Program-made: the position numbers and the translations under genes | Part shown: in pieces, positions 1-6,061 of the stretch | How positions within the stretch are numbered: the stretch's first letter is position 1 | Layout of the letters: each line of letters opens with the position of its first letter | The notes under the pieces: generated by a model | Told to the model about the DNA's origin: nothing | Seen by the model: the letters and a program-made list of their open reading frames with translations, nothing else | The model's database searches: none | Source: 66-474 sp036759545 | Lineage (GTDB): Bacteria > Pseudomonadota > Gammaproteobacteria > Xanthomonadales > Rhodanobacteraceae | Direction: 5' to 3' | Assembly (NCBI GenBank): GCA_036759545.1 | Contig: DAIOUL010000080.1 | Location: 1-10,774, forward strand | DNA length: 10,774 bases

Positions 1-722
1 CGAAGGACGCGAAAAAACCGCGTACGTTCCGCATTTACCGCTGGTCGCCGGACGACGGCCAGAACCCGCGCATCGACACCTATGAAGTCGATCTGGCCGC
101 CTGCGGCCCGATGGTTCTGGACGCACTGCTGAAGATCAAGAACGAGATCGACCCTACCCTCACGCTGCGCCGTTCCTGCCGCGAAGGCATCTGCGGTTCC
201 TGCGCGATGAACATCGACGGCACCAATACGCTGGCCTGCACCAAGTCCATCGAAGAGTGCGCATCGGGCGACGTGAAGATCTATCCGCTGCCGCACATGC
301 CGGTGGTGAAGGATCTGGTGCCCGACCTCACGCACTTCTACGCGCAGTACGCCTCGATCAAGCCGTGGCTGCGCACGCAGAGCGCACCGCCGGATCGCGA
401 GCGGCTGCAATCGCCGGAAGAACGCAAGAAGCTGGACGGCCTGTACGAATGCATCCTGTGCGCGTGCTGCTCGACATCCTGTCCGAGCTACTGGTGGAAT
501 CCGGATCGCTATCTCGGCCCCGCGGTGCTGCTGCAGGCGTACCGCTGGATCATCGACTCGCGCGACGAAGACACCGGCGCGCGGCTGGACGATCTGGAAG
601 ATCCGTTCCGGCTGTACCGCTGCCATACGATCATGAATTGCACCAACACCTGCCCGAAGGGTCTGAACCCGGCGCAGGCAATCGGCGAGATCAAGCAACT
701 GATGGTGAAGCGGGCGGTGTGA
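1..722 (+). CDS. sdhB: Succinate dehydrogenase iron-sulfur subunit, 5' partial
   Basis: This is the iron-sulfur subunit of succinate dehydrogenase (complex II), which passes electrons from FAD in SdhA to ubiquinone in the membrane. The reading frame is open from base 3 and 239 codons are visible; from memory of Xanthomonas SdhB, about 20 N-terminal residues are missing. The N-terminal ferredoxin-like domain has the [2Fe-2S] cysteines at codons 177, 192, 201 and 237 (CREGICGSC, then LAC). The third ligand is Cys, where E. coli has Asp. The C-terminal domain carries CILCACCSTSCP (cysteine codons 450, 459, 465, 468, 480) and the cysteines at 621, 639 and 651, ending in CPKGLNP, which together bind the [4Fe-4S] and [3Fe-4S] clusters. 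The text around CGPMVLDALLKIKNE is of the mitochondrial/alphaproteobacterial type rather than the E. coli type. The stop overlaps the sdhE start. Confidence 0.97.
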   Translation, partial: KDAKKPRTFRIYRWSPDDGQNPRIDTYEVDLAACGPMVLDALLKIKNEIDPTLTLRRSCREGICGSCAMNIDGTNTLACTKSIEECASGDVKIYPLPHMPVVKDLVPDLTHFYAQYASIKPWLRTQSAPPDRERLQSPEERKKLDGLYECILCACCSTSCPSYWWNPDRYLGPAVLLQAYRWIIDSRDEDTGARLDDLEDPFRLYRCHTIMNCTNTCPKGLNPAQAIGEIKQLMVKRAV

Positions 723-979
723 ATCGAGCCGCTTCAGAAGCGCAGCTGAAGCGCCTGCGCTGGCGTTGCCGGCGCGGCACGCGCGAGCTGGATGCGCTGC
801 TGGGCGGATGGCTCGATGCGCAAGGCGCGCAAGCAAAAGACGGCGCGTTGACATCATTCGACGAATTGCTGGATCAACCCGATCCGCAGATCTGGGATTG
901 GCTGATGGGATACACCCGGCCGCCGCGCGCGGATTGGCAGGAGATCGTGGATGCGATCCGCACCCGCAATCGGGTTTGA
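719..979 (+). CDS. sdhE: FAD assembly factor SdhE (succinate dehydrogenase assembly factor 2 family)
   Basis: This small soluble protein (86 aa; E. coli SdhE is 88 aa) helps attach FAD covalently to SdhA. The diagnostic motif is visible near the N-terminus: WRCRRGTRELD, with the invariant Arg-Gly at residues 19-20. Later family signatures are the acidic-aromatic stretch DPQIWDWLMG and the C-terminal IRTRNR. The start is a GTG at 719, whose last two bases lie within the sdhB stop region (GTGTGA), so translation is probably coupled to sdhB. The frame stays open upstream through sdhB, but that part is a shadow of sdhB; homology starts only near this GTG. Lying directly behind sdhB fits its role; in E. 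coli the gene is away from sdhCDAB and next to ygfX. The 3' end overlaps the next gene by 29 bases. Confidence 0.93.
   Translation: MNRAASEAQLKRLRWRCRRGTRELDALLGGWLDAQGAQAKDGALTSFDELLDQPDPQIWDWLMGYTRPPRADWQEIVDAIRTRNRV
939..943 (+). promoter_or_regulatory. Ribosome binding site for the ygfX/cptA-like gene
   Basis: AGGAG lies seven bases ahead of the ATG at 951, inside the 3' end of sdhE. It is the strongest Shine-Dalgarno match in this part of the window and supports the overlapping start at 951 over later in-frame codons. Confidence 0.7.
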
Positions 980-1403
980 ATACCGACCGTCGTGGACACT
1001 GGCTCTGTTGGCAGCGTCGCTGATCGCGCTGGCGATGATTGCGATTGGCATTGGTGGCGGTCCGGTTTGGTTGAAGGCCGTGCTCGAGGCATCGGCTCTG
1101 ATCTATGGCGCGTGGTCGCTTTGGTGTTTTCTGCATCCGCGCGTTCGCGCCTTGAGCTGGCGCAGCGACGGCAGCGTTTCCGTCAAGTTGAGTAACCGTC
1201 ATGGCGTGGAGGCGGAAGTGCAGGGCGCGCTGCACGACGCGCGCGTGCTCGGGCCGCTGATCGTGTTGCAGCTTCGCTGGACGCGGGGCGCGGCGAACCT
1301 GTGGCTGTTGCCGGGGAATCTGGATGACGATACCCGCAGGCGTCTGCGCATGCGCCTCGCACTCGATGGAGCGCGGCCGTCGGTGAACGCCGACAGCGTT
1401 TGA
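951..1403 (+). CDS. YgfX/CptA-family inner membrane protein
   Basis: A 150-aa protein with two hydrophobic helices near the N-terminus (about residues 14-34 and 38-61), followed by a soluble basic domain with the pattern LSWRSDGS and LWLLPGNLDDDTRRRLRMRL. This layout, the N-terminal FEYRPSW and the position directly after sdhE match the YgfX (CptA) family, whose E. coli gene also follows sdhE. E. coli YgfX has been reported as a toxin affecting the cytoskeletal proteins FtsZ and MreB with SdhE (YgfY) as its antitoxin, but that assignment is debated, since SdhE clearly acts in flavinylation. The family assignment rests on architecture and context rather than a strong catalytic motif. Translation is likely coupled to sdhE through the 29-base overlap. 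No clear terminator follows. Confidence 0.78.
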   Translation: MRSAPAIGFEYRPSWTLALLAASLIALAMIAIGIGGGPVWLKAVLEASALIYGAWSLWCFLHPRVRALSWRSDGSVSVKLSNRHGVEAEVQGALHDARVLGPLIVLQLRWTRGAANLWLLPGNLDDDTRRRLRMRLALDGARPSVNADSV

Positions 1404-1419
1404 AGGTCTGAACTGCTTG

Positions 1420-1425
1420 TAATAT
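1420..1425 (+). promoter_or_regulatory. Possible weak -10 box upstream of lolC
   Basis: TAATAT in a locally AT-rich patch (CTTGTAATATTTG) is the only -10-like sequence in the spacer ahead of lolC. TTGAAG at 1400-1405 resembles a -35 box, but the 14-base spacing is short. The lolC-lolD-comEC group needs a promoter or must be read from the sdh operon, so this is offered as a weak candidate only. The rest of the spacer holds the palindrome at 1501-1518 and no recognisable gene. Confidence 0.25.
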
Positions 1426-1500
1426 TTGTGCGATCGTCCATGATCGCCGCTCAAACGCCGTCTTGCGAACTCTCGTTCTTTCGCACGGGCTGCACCAAAA

Positions 1501-1518
1501 GCGGCCATCCATGGCCGC
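1501..1518 (+). repeat. Perfect 8-bp inverted repeat (hairpin) in the sdh-lolC spacer
   Basis: GCGGCCAT-CC-ATGGCCGC is a perfect inverted repeat with a two-base centre, so about six pairs can form around a small loop. It is preceded by AAAA, which means that on the - strand it reads as a GC stem followed by TTTT. On the + strand the following ACTCTTC is a poor U-tract, so it is at best a weak terminator for the sdh operon. I recall similar GGCCATCCATGGCC palindromes between genes in Xanthomonadales, so it may be one copy of a dispersed REP-like element. Confidence 0.5.
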
Positions 1519-1571
1519 ACTCTTCAAAAGAAGCAACAAGCTCAGCCAATCCAGGTTCTCGACTCCGCCCG

Positions 1572-2816
1572 ATGTTTCGTCCCCTCGAACTCTTCATCGG
1601 CCTGCGCTACACGCGCGCCAAACGGCGCGATCACTTCATCTCCTTCATCTCGGTGGTGTCCATCGTTTGCATCACGATCAGCGTCACCGCCTTGATCACG
1701 GTGATGTCGGTGATGAACGGCTTCGATTCGGAGTTGCGTACGCGCATCCTCGGCATGGTCGCGCACGCCACGGTTTCAGGCGTCGGTGGCAGCCTGACGG
1801 ATTGGCCGCGCGCGGTCGAGATCGCGCAGCGCAACCCCCACGTGCGCGGCGCGGCACCGTATGTCGAGCGCGAAGCTTTCCTGCGGGGCGAGGCGGCCAG
1901 CCAGGGCGCGATCATCCGCGGCGTGTTGCCGGGCCAGGAACCGAAGGTGTCCGATATCGGCCAGAAGATGATTTCCGGAAAGCTTTCGTCGCTGACGCCC
2001 GGTTCATGGGGAATCATCCTCGGCAAGGATCTGGCGCTGAACCTCGGTGTCGGCGTGGGCGACAAGGTGGTCGTGTATGCGCCGGAGTTCAACGTGACTC
2101 CGATCGGCGTGGTGCCGCGCATCCGCCGCTTCACCGTGGTCGGGATTTTCGAAGCCGGCATGCAGGAATACGACTCCGGACTGGCCGTCATCGACATGCA
2201 GGATGCCGAGAAGCTCTACAACATGGACGGGCCCAGCGGCGTGCGGCTGCGGCTGGACGACATGTTTCAGGCGTACAGCGTGGCCCGGGATCTGGCGGAT
2301 GAGTTGGGTCAGGCCTATCAGGTCCGAACCTGGATGCAGGACCATGCGAACTTCTTCAAGGCGGTCGCGATGGAGAAGCTGGTGATGTTCGTCATTCTTT
2401 CATTGGTCGTGCTGGTGGCGGCGATCAATCTGCTTTCCATGTTGATGATGCTGGTCATCGACAAACAGTCGGAGATCGCGATATTGCGGACATTGGGTGC
2501 GACGCCGCTGAGCATTATGCTGACCTTCATGGTGCAGGGCATGATTATCGGCATCGTCGGTGTCGGACTGGGCGTGACATTCGGCTCGCTGCTGTCGTGG
2601 AAACTGCCGGCCATCGCCGACTGGATACAGAACGTTTTCCACGTGCAGTTCCTGTCGCCCGATGTCTACTACATCAGCGATGTGCCCAGTCGGTTGCTGA
2701 CGAGCGATGTGGGGTGGGTGGCCCTGGTCACGCTGCTGTTTTCGTTCACCATGACGCTCTATCCCGCATGGCGCGCGTCGCGCACCCAGCCGGCGCAGGC
2801 GTTGCGGTATGAATAA
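1572..2816 (+). CDS. lolC: Lipoprotein-releasing ABC transporter permease (LolC/LolE/LolF family)
   Basis: This is the membrane subunit of the Lol machine, which takes outer-membrane-bound lipoproteins from the inner membrane and hands them to LolA. The 414-aa protein has the family layout: an amphipathic N-terminus and TM1 (about residues 20-50, FISFISVVSIVCITISV), a periplasmic MacB-like domain (about 55-265), then TM2 (270-296), TM3 (313-345) and TM4 (375-400), ending in the conserved YPAWRASRTQPAQALRYE. A segment TPIGVVPRIRRF (residues 176-187) resembles the LolA-binding Hook of LolC. The frame is open back to 1428, but MFRPLELFIGLRY at 1572 is the usual family N-terminus, so that ATG is chosen although no clear ribosome binding site precedes it. 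Only one permease gene is present; lolD follows with an ATGAATAA overlap. Confidence 0.93.
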   Translation: MFRPLELFIGLRYTRAKRRDHFISFISVVSIVCITISVTALITVMSVMNGFDSELRTRILGMVAHATVSGVGGSLTDWPRAVEIAQRNPHVRGAAPYVEREAFLRGEAASQGAIIRGVLPGQEPKVSDIGQKMISGKLSSLTPGSWGIILGKDLALNLGVGVGDKVVVYAPEFNVTPIGVVPRIRRFTVVGIFEAGMQEYDSGLAVIDMQDAEKLYNMDGPSGVRLRLDDMFQAYSVARDLADELGQAYQVRTWMQDHANFFKAVAMEKLVMFVILSLVVLVAAINLLSMLMMLVIDKQSEIAILRTLGATPLSIMLTFMVQGMIIGIVGVGLGVTFGSLLSWKLPAIADWIQNVFHVQFLSPDVYYISDVPSRLLTSDVGWVALVTLLFSFTMTLYPAWRASRTQPAQALRYE

Positions 2817-3543
2817 GCGGGAGCAGGGAGCAGGGAGCAGGGAGCAGGGCGACAGCGCAATCGTGTTGCGCGCGCGCAACATCGCAAAGACCTACCAGGA
2901 GGGCAAACTGCGCACGGAAGTGCTGCTCGATGCCAGTTTCGAATTGAATCGCGGCGAGACGCTGGCGATCGTCGGCGCTTCAGGCTCGGGCAAGAGCACG
3001 CTGCTGCACATCGTCGGCGGGCTGGACACGCCGACCGGCGGCGAAATCGAATTGCAGGGACGCGTGCTGTCGAAACTTTCCGATGCGGAACGCGGCCGCG
3101 TGCGCAATCGCTCGCTCGGTTTCGTCTACCAATTCCATCATCTGCTGCCGGAATTTACCGCACTGGAAAATGTGGCGATGCCGCTGCTGATCCGCGGCAC
3201 GCCGATCCATGAGGCGCGCGAGAGCGCGAAAGCGCTGCTGGATCGGGTCGGCTTGGGCGCGCGCCTGCAACACAAGCCCGGCGAACTGTCCGGCGGCGAG
3301 CGCCAGCGTTGTGCGGTGGCGCGCGCGATCGTGACGCGCCCCGCGTGCGTACTGGGCGACGAGCCGACCGGAAATCTCGACGCGAAGAACGCCGCCGCGG
3401 TTTATGAATTGATGCTCGAGTTGAATCGCGAGATCGGCACCGGCTTCGTGCTGGTGACGCACGACCCGCATCTGGCGTCGCGCATGGACCGCGTGCTGGA
3501 GCTGACCGGCGGCAAGCTGCGGCCCTACGTCGCCGAGAGCTGA
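2809..3543 (+). CDS. lolD: Lipoprotein-releasing ABC transporter ATP-binding protein
   Basis: The ATPase that powers lipoprotein release by LolC. Of 244 residues, the Walker A motif is GASGSGKST (56-64), the ABC signature LSGGERQ (160-166), the Walker B acidic pair D184-E185 in LGDEPTGNLD, and the switch histidine is H218 in VTHD. HIVGGLDTPTGGEI and FVYQFHHLLPEFTALENV are typical of LolD rather than other ABC ATPases. The start ATG lies inside the last codons of lolC (ATGAATAA), so the two are translationally coupled. Compared with E. coli LolD, about 14 extra residues (roughly REQGAGSREQGDS) separate the MNK start from the conserved IVLRARNIAKTY; they come from a heptamer tandem repeat. A GTG at 2863 or TTG at 2866 could be alternative starts that skip the repeat, but neither has a well-placed ribosome binding site. 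Confidence 0.95.
   Translation: MNKREQGAGSREQGDSAIVLRARNIAKTYQEGKLRTEVLLDASFELNRGETLAIVGASGSGKSTLLHIVGGLDTPTGGEIELQGRVLSKLSDAERGRVRNRSLGFVYQFHHLLPEFTALENVAMPLLIRGTPIHEARESAKALLDRVGLGARLQHKPGELSGGERQRCAVARAIVTRPACVLGDEPTGNLDAKNAAAVYELMLELNREIGTGFVLVTHDPHLASRMDRVLELTGGKLRPYVAES
2819..2849 (+). repeat. Heptamer tandem repeat (GGGAGCA x 4 plus GGG) inside the 5' end of lolD
   Basis: Four identical GGGAGCA units (2819-2825, 2826-2832, 2833-2839, 2840-2846) are followed by GGG. It begins three bases after the lolC stop codon and is translated as the N-terminal tail of LolD. Because the unit is seven bases, gain or loss of one copy would shift the frame from the ATG at 2809. Heptamer tracts of the GGGANNN kind are, from memory, frequent near gene ends in Xanthomonadales; a second tract lies at 9975-10002. 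Confidence 0.9.
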
Positions 3544-3555
3544 CGCGGTTTTCCG

Positions 3556-5985
3556 ATGAATGCGCTTTGGGGGAGCGCAACCAGATCATCTTGGCCGAGC
3601 GTTTTCGCGTGCGGCATCGCGTTGCTATTCGGCGCATTGGCAGCGCAGGCATTGCCAGGGTTGCCACCGTGGTGGCTGGATTGGTTGCTGATTGCCGCTC
3701 TCCCAGCGTTTACTTTCGTCATTCCGGCGAAAGCCGGAATCCAGTTTCTTCTTGCAAAGAGCCCGATGGAACCCGGCGTGCGCCGGGATGACGGGCAAAG
3801 ACAAAGCCGGTTTTTCGAGTCTTTCACGCTGATGGCGATCGCCGTCGCCGCCTTCGGCTGGACGGCCCTGCGCGCCGACATCGCCATGCAAGCACGCCTG
3901 CCGCACGTACTGGAAGGCCGCGATCTGGTCGTCACCGGCAGCATCGACGATCTGCCGCGGACGCAAGACGAATCCACGCGTTTCGATTTCGATGTCGCCT
4001 CGGCGCGGCTCGACGGAAGGGCCATTCCGTTGAACGGCGCGTTGCGGCTGTCGTGGTATGCGTCGCGTAATGGCGCACCTCCGCCACTGACGCCGTGCTC
4101 ACACTGGCGACTCATGGTGCGGCTGAAGCGGCCGCGCAGTCTGCTGAATCCGGGCGGTTTCGATTTCGAACGTTCGGCCTTGCAGCAGCGCATCATCGCC
4201 ACCGGCTATGTGCGCGAAGACGCGGCCAACGCACAGCTTGCGCAATCGTGGTGCGTGGATGCCTTGCGCGCTCGCATTTCCAGCGCGATCGCTATGGCAC
4301 TGCAGGACGATCCGCATGCCGCACATCTGTTGCGTGCATTGAGCGTGGGCGATCAGCGCGCGCTGGATGAATCGGATTGGCAGGTCGTGCGCGCCACGGG
4401 CGTGGCGCACCTGATCGCGATCTCGGGATTCCATGTCGGCCTGGCCGCGATCTTCGGTGCATTGCTGGCGCGCGCGTTGTGGTGGCTGTTTCCCGCGCTG
4501 GCTTTGCGAATGCCTCGACCGATCGCGGAAGCATGCTTCGCGTTGCCGGCGGCGATCGCATATGGCGCGCTGGCCGGCTTCGGCCTGCCGACCACGCGCA
4601 CGCTGTGGATGATCGGCGCGGTGTCGCTGTCGCGCATCGCACGTCGCGGCGATGGATTGGGCGAAGGCCTAGGCCTGGCGCTCTGTGCGATCCTGATCGT
4701 CGATCCGCTGTCGGTGTTGTCGGCAGGATTATGGTTGTCGTTCGCCGGTGTGGCGCTGCTCGCATGGACACTGGCGCGAGGCGAAGGCTGGCGCGGACGG
4801 CTGCGCGAGATCGGATTGTCGCCGCTGCTGATGGCATTGGCGCTGCTGCCGCTGACCGTGTGGTTCTTCGGACAGGCTTCGCTGGTCGGACCGGTGGCAA
4901 ACCTGATCGCGGTGCCTTTCATCAGCTTCGTGCTGGTGCCCTGCACCTTGCTGTCATGCGCATTGCTGCTTCCGCTGCCGCCGATCGGCATTCCGCTGCT
5001 GCACTTCTGCGCGCATTTGGCGGACGCGCAGTGGTGGCCGCTGACGAAACTCGCTGCGTGGCCGGCGGCGACGCACTACTTTCCGGCGCCTTCGCTGTTC
5101 GCGTTCGTGTTGGCGTGCATCGGTGCGGTCTGGCTGCTGGCACCGCGTGGAATTCCCGCGCGTCTGCTCGGGCCGCTGTTGTTGTTGCCGCTGCTGTGGC
5201 CGCGCATCGTTGTGCCGCAACGGGGCGCATTCGAAGCGATGGTGATCGACGTGGGGCAAGGCTTGTCGGTGCTGGTGCGCACGCGCGAACACACGCTGCT
5301 GTTCGACGCCGGTGCACGTTATCCGTCGGGTTTCGACCTGGGCGAAGCCGCAGTCGTGCCGTCGCTGCATGCGATTGGCGTGAATCGTTTGGACACGCTG
5401 ATCATCAGCCACGGCGACAACGACCACGCCGGTGGTGCGCGCGCGGTGCTGAGCGCGTTTCCGCATGCCGTTGCGCTCGGCGGCGAGCCTGGCCGCGGCG
5501 ACGTGCCTCTGAAACAATGCCTCACGGGTCAACATTGGCAATGGGATGGTGTGACATTCCGGATCTTGTCTCCGCCGGGGCAAGGCAGCGGCAACGATGA
5601 GGGTTGCGTATTGCTGGTGACTGGTGAAGGCGGACGATTGCTGTTGCCGGCCGATACCACATCGAAAGTGGAACGCGCGATCGCGAAAGCTGTTCCGGCC
5701 GGCGCACCGCTGGTGCTGGTCGTGCCGCACCACGGGAGCAAGAGTTCTTCCAGCGAGGACTATCTGCGCGCGCTGCATCCGCAGCTTGCCGTCGCTTCGG
5801 CGGGTTACCGCAATCATTTTGGCCATCCCGCGCCGGTGGTGGTCGCCCGATATCGTGCGCTCGACATCCCGCTCCTGGCGACCTTCGACACCGGCGCGGT
5901 CAGGATCGCGTTTCCCGCCGGTACGCCGCCTCGGCTGGTTTCCGAAGAGCGCAGCCAGCAGGCGCGCTACTGGCGGGAGCATTGA
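3556..5985 (+). CDS. comEC: DNA internalization channel ComEC/Rec2 family
   Basis: The inner-membrane channel through which single-stranded DNA enters the cytoplasm in natural transformation. The 809-aa protein has all three family parts: an N-terminal membrane and OB-like region (DUF4131, about 1-230), the multi-helix Competence domain (about 250-520, with HLIAISGFHVGL at 285-296), and a C-terminal metallo-beta-lactamase-like domain (about 562-800). That domain starts at MVIDVGQG and keeps the metal-binding HGDNDH (619-624), D700 in LLPADTT, HHG (725-727) and H757 in FGHP, so a nuclease role on the incoming strand is plausible. A 75-bp repeat element is embedded in frame and encodes residues 55-79, between the second and third predicted helices. 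It starts 12 bases after lolD and is probably co-transcribed with it. The start ATG has no obvious ribosome binding site. No other competence gene is in the window. Confidence 0.95.
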   Translation: MNALWGSATRSSWPSVFACGIALLFGALAAQALPGLPPWWLDWLLIAALPAFTFVIPAKAGIQFLLAKSPMEPGVRRDDGQRQSRFFESFTLMAIAVAAFGWTALRADIAMQARLPHVLEGRDLVVTGSIDDLPRTQDESTRFDFDVASARLDGRAIPLNGALRLSWYASRNGAPPPLTPCSHWRLMVRLKRPRSLLNPGGFDFERSALQQRIIATGYVREDAANAQLAQSWCVDALRARISSAIAMALQDDPHAAHLLRALSVGDQRALDESDWQVVRATGVAHLIAISGFHVGLAAIFGALLARALWWLFPALALRMPRPIAEACFALPAAIAYGALAGFGLPTTRTLWMIGAVSLSRIARRGDGLGEGLGLALCAILIVDPLSVLSAGLWLSFAGVALLAWTLARGEGWRGRLREIGLSPLLMALALLPLTVWFFGQASLVGPVANLIAVPFISFVLVPCTLLSCALLLPLPPIGIPLLHFCAHLADAQWWPLTKLAAWPAATHYFPAPSLFAFVLACIGAVWLLAPRGIPARLLGPLLLLPLLWPRIVVPQRGAFEAMVIDVGQGLSVLVRTREHTLLFDAGARYPSGFDLGEAAVVPSLHAIGVNRLDTLIISHGDNDHAGGARAVLSAFPHAVALGGEPGRGDVPLKQCLTGQHWQWDGVTFRILSPPGQGSGNDEGCVLLVTGEGGRLLLPADTTSKVERAIAKAVPAGAPLVLVVPHHGSKSSSSEDYLRALHPQLAVASAGYRNHFGHPAPVVVARYRALDIPLLATFDTGAVRIAFPAGTPPRLVSEERSQQARYWREH
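3718..3792 (+). repeat. REP/MITE-like palindromic element embedded in frame in comEC
   Basis: The ends are near-perfect inverted repeats (GTCATTCCGG and CCGGGATGAC, 9 of 10 pairing). Inside are two hairpins: ATTCCGGC-GAAA-GCCGGAAT at 3721-3740 and CCCGGCG-TG-CGCCGGG at 3772-3787. This is the familiar 'cattccggcgaaagccggaatcc' dispersed repeat of many proteobacteria, whose translations VIPAKAGIQ and HSGESRNP are well-known annotation artefacts between genes. Here it is exactly 25 codons long, has no stop in the comEC frame, and is translated starting VIPAKAGIQ and ending PGVRRDD. No clear target duplication is visible at its edges. Confidence 0.9.
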
Positions 5986-6022
5986 AGCTTGCGAAGCCGC
6001 GCACAAGCGGGCCCGCCGCGGC

Positions 6023-6031
6023 TGCTATGAT
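6023..6031 (+). promoter_or_regulatory. Extended -10 promoter for exbB-exbD-msbA-lpxK
   Basis: TGC-TATGAT fits the extended -10 pattern TGnTATAAT with one mismatch. It lies in the 76-base gap between comEC and exbB, and transcription would start near 6038, leaving a leader of about 24 bases. No good -35 box is found at the right distance; TTGCGA at 5989-5994 is too far away (31 bases). An extended -10 site can act without a -35 box, so a promoter here is reasonable but unproven. Confidence 0.5.
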
Positions 6032-6050
6032 TCGCGCGAATTCGACCCAC

Positions 6051-6055
6051 GAGGA
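6051..6055 (+). promoter_or_regulatory. Ribosome binding site for exbB
   Basis: GAGGA within the purine-rich GAGGAAGAGG lies six bases ahead of the GTG at 6062. It fixes that GTG as the start, although the frame is open much further upstream through comEC. Confidence 0.7.
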
Positions 6056-6061
6056 AGAGGC

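Noticed and set aside
257..718. Open frame through sdhB joined to sdhE
   Set aside because: This part is a frame shadow of sdhB; SdhE-like sequence begins only near the GTG at 719 and gives the normal family length.
719..1403. A toxin-antitoxin module formed by sdhE and the ygfX/cptA-like gene
   Set aside because: The sequence supports the families, but SdhE is an established flavinylation factor and lies in the sdh operon; the toxin-antitoxin label is not supported by anything visible here.
1428..1571. In-frame N-terminal extension of LolC from a GTG at 1428
   Set aside because: The 48 added residues are not membrane- or signal-like, include the translated spacer palindrome, and precede the normal family N-terminus MFRPLELFIG.
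3567..3791. Small + strand open frame reading FRHSGESRNP in the comEC region
   Set aside because: HSGESRNP is a translation of the dispersed repeat and a known annotation artefact; the real frame is comEC.
3718..3792. Frameshift or sequencing error in comEC at the repeat
   Set aside because: The frame is continuous before, through and after the element, and helices on both sides read as normal ComEC, so an in-frame insertion explains it better.
4954..6006. 350-codon open frame on the - strand opposite comEC
   Set aside because: It is the antisense shadow of comEC. Its translation is rich in Arg and Gln with no recognisable domain, while the + strand encodes intact ComEC motifs across the same bases.
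5989..6031. Standard -35/-10 promoter pairing TTGCGA with TATGAT ahead of exbB
   Set aside because: The 31-base spacing is far too long for a normal sigma-70 promoter; only the extended -10 part is kept.
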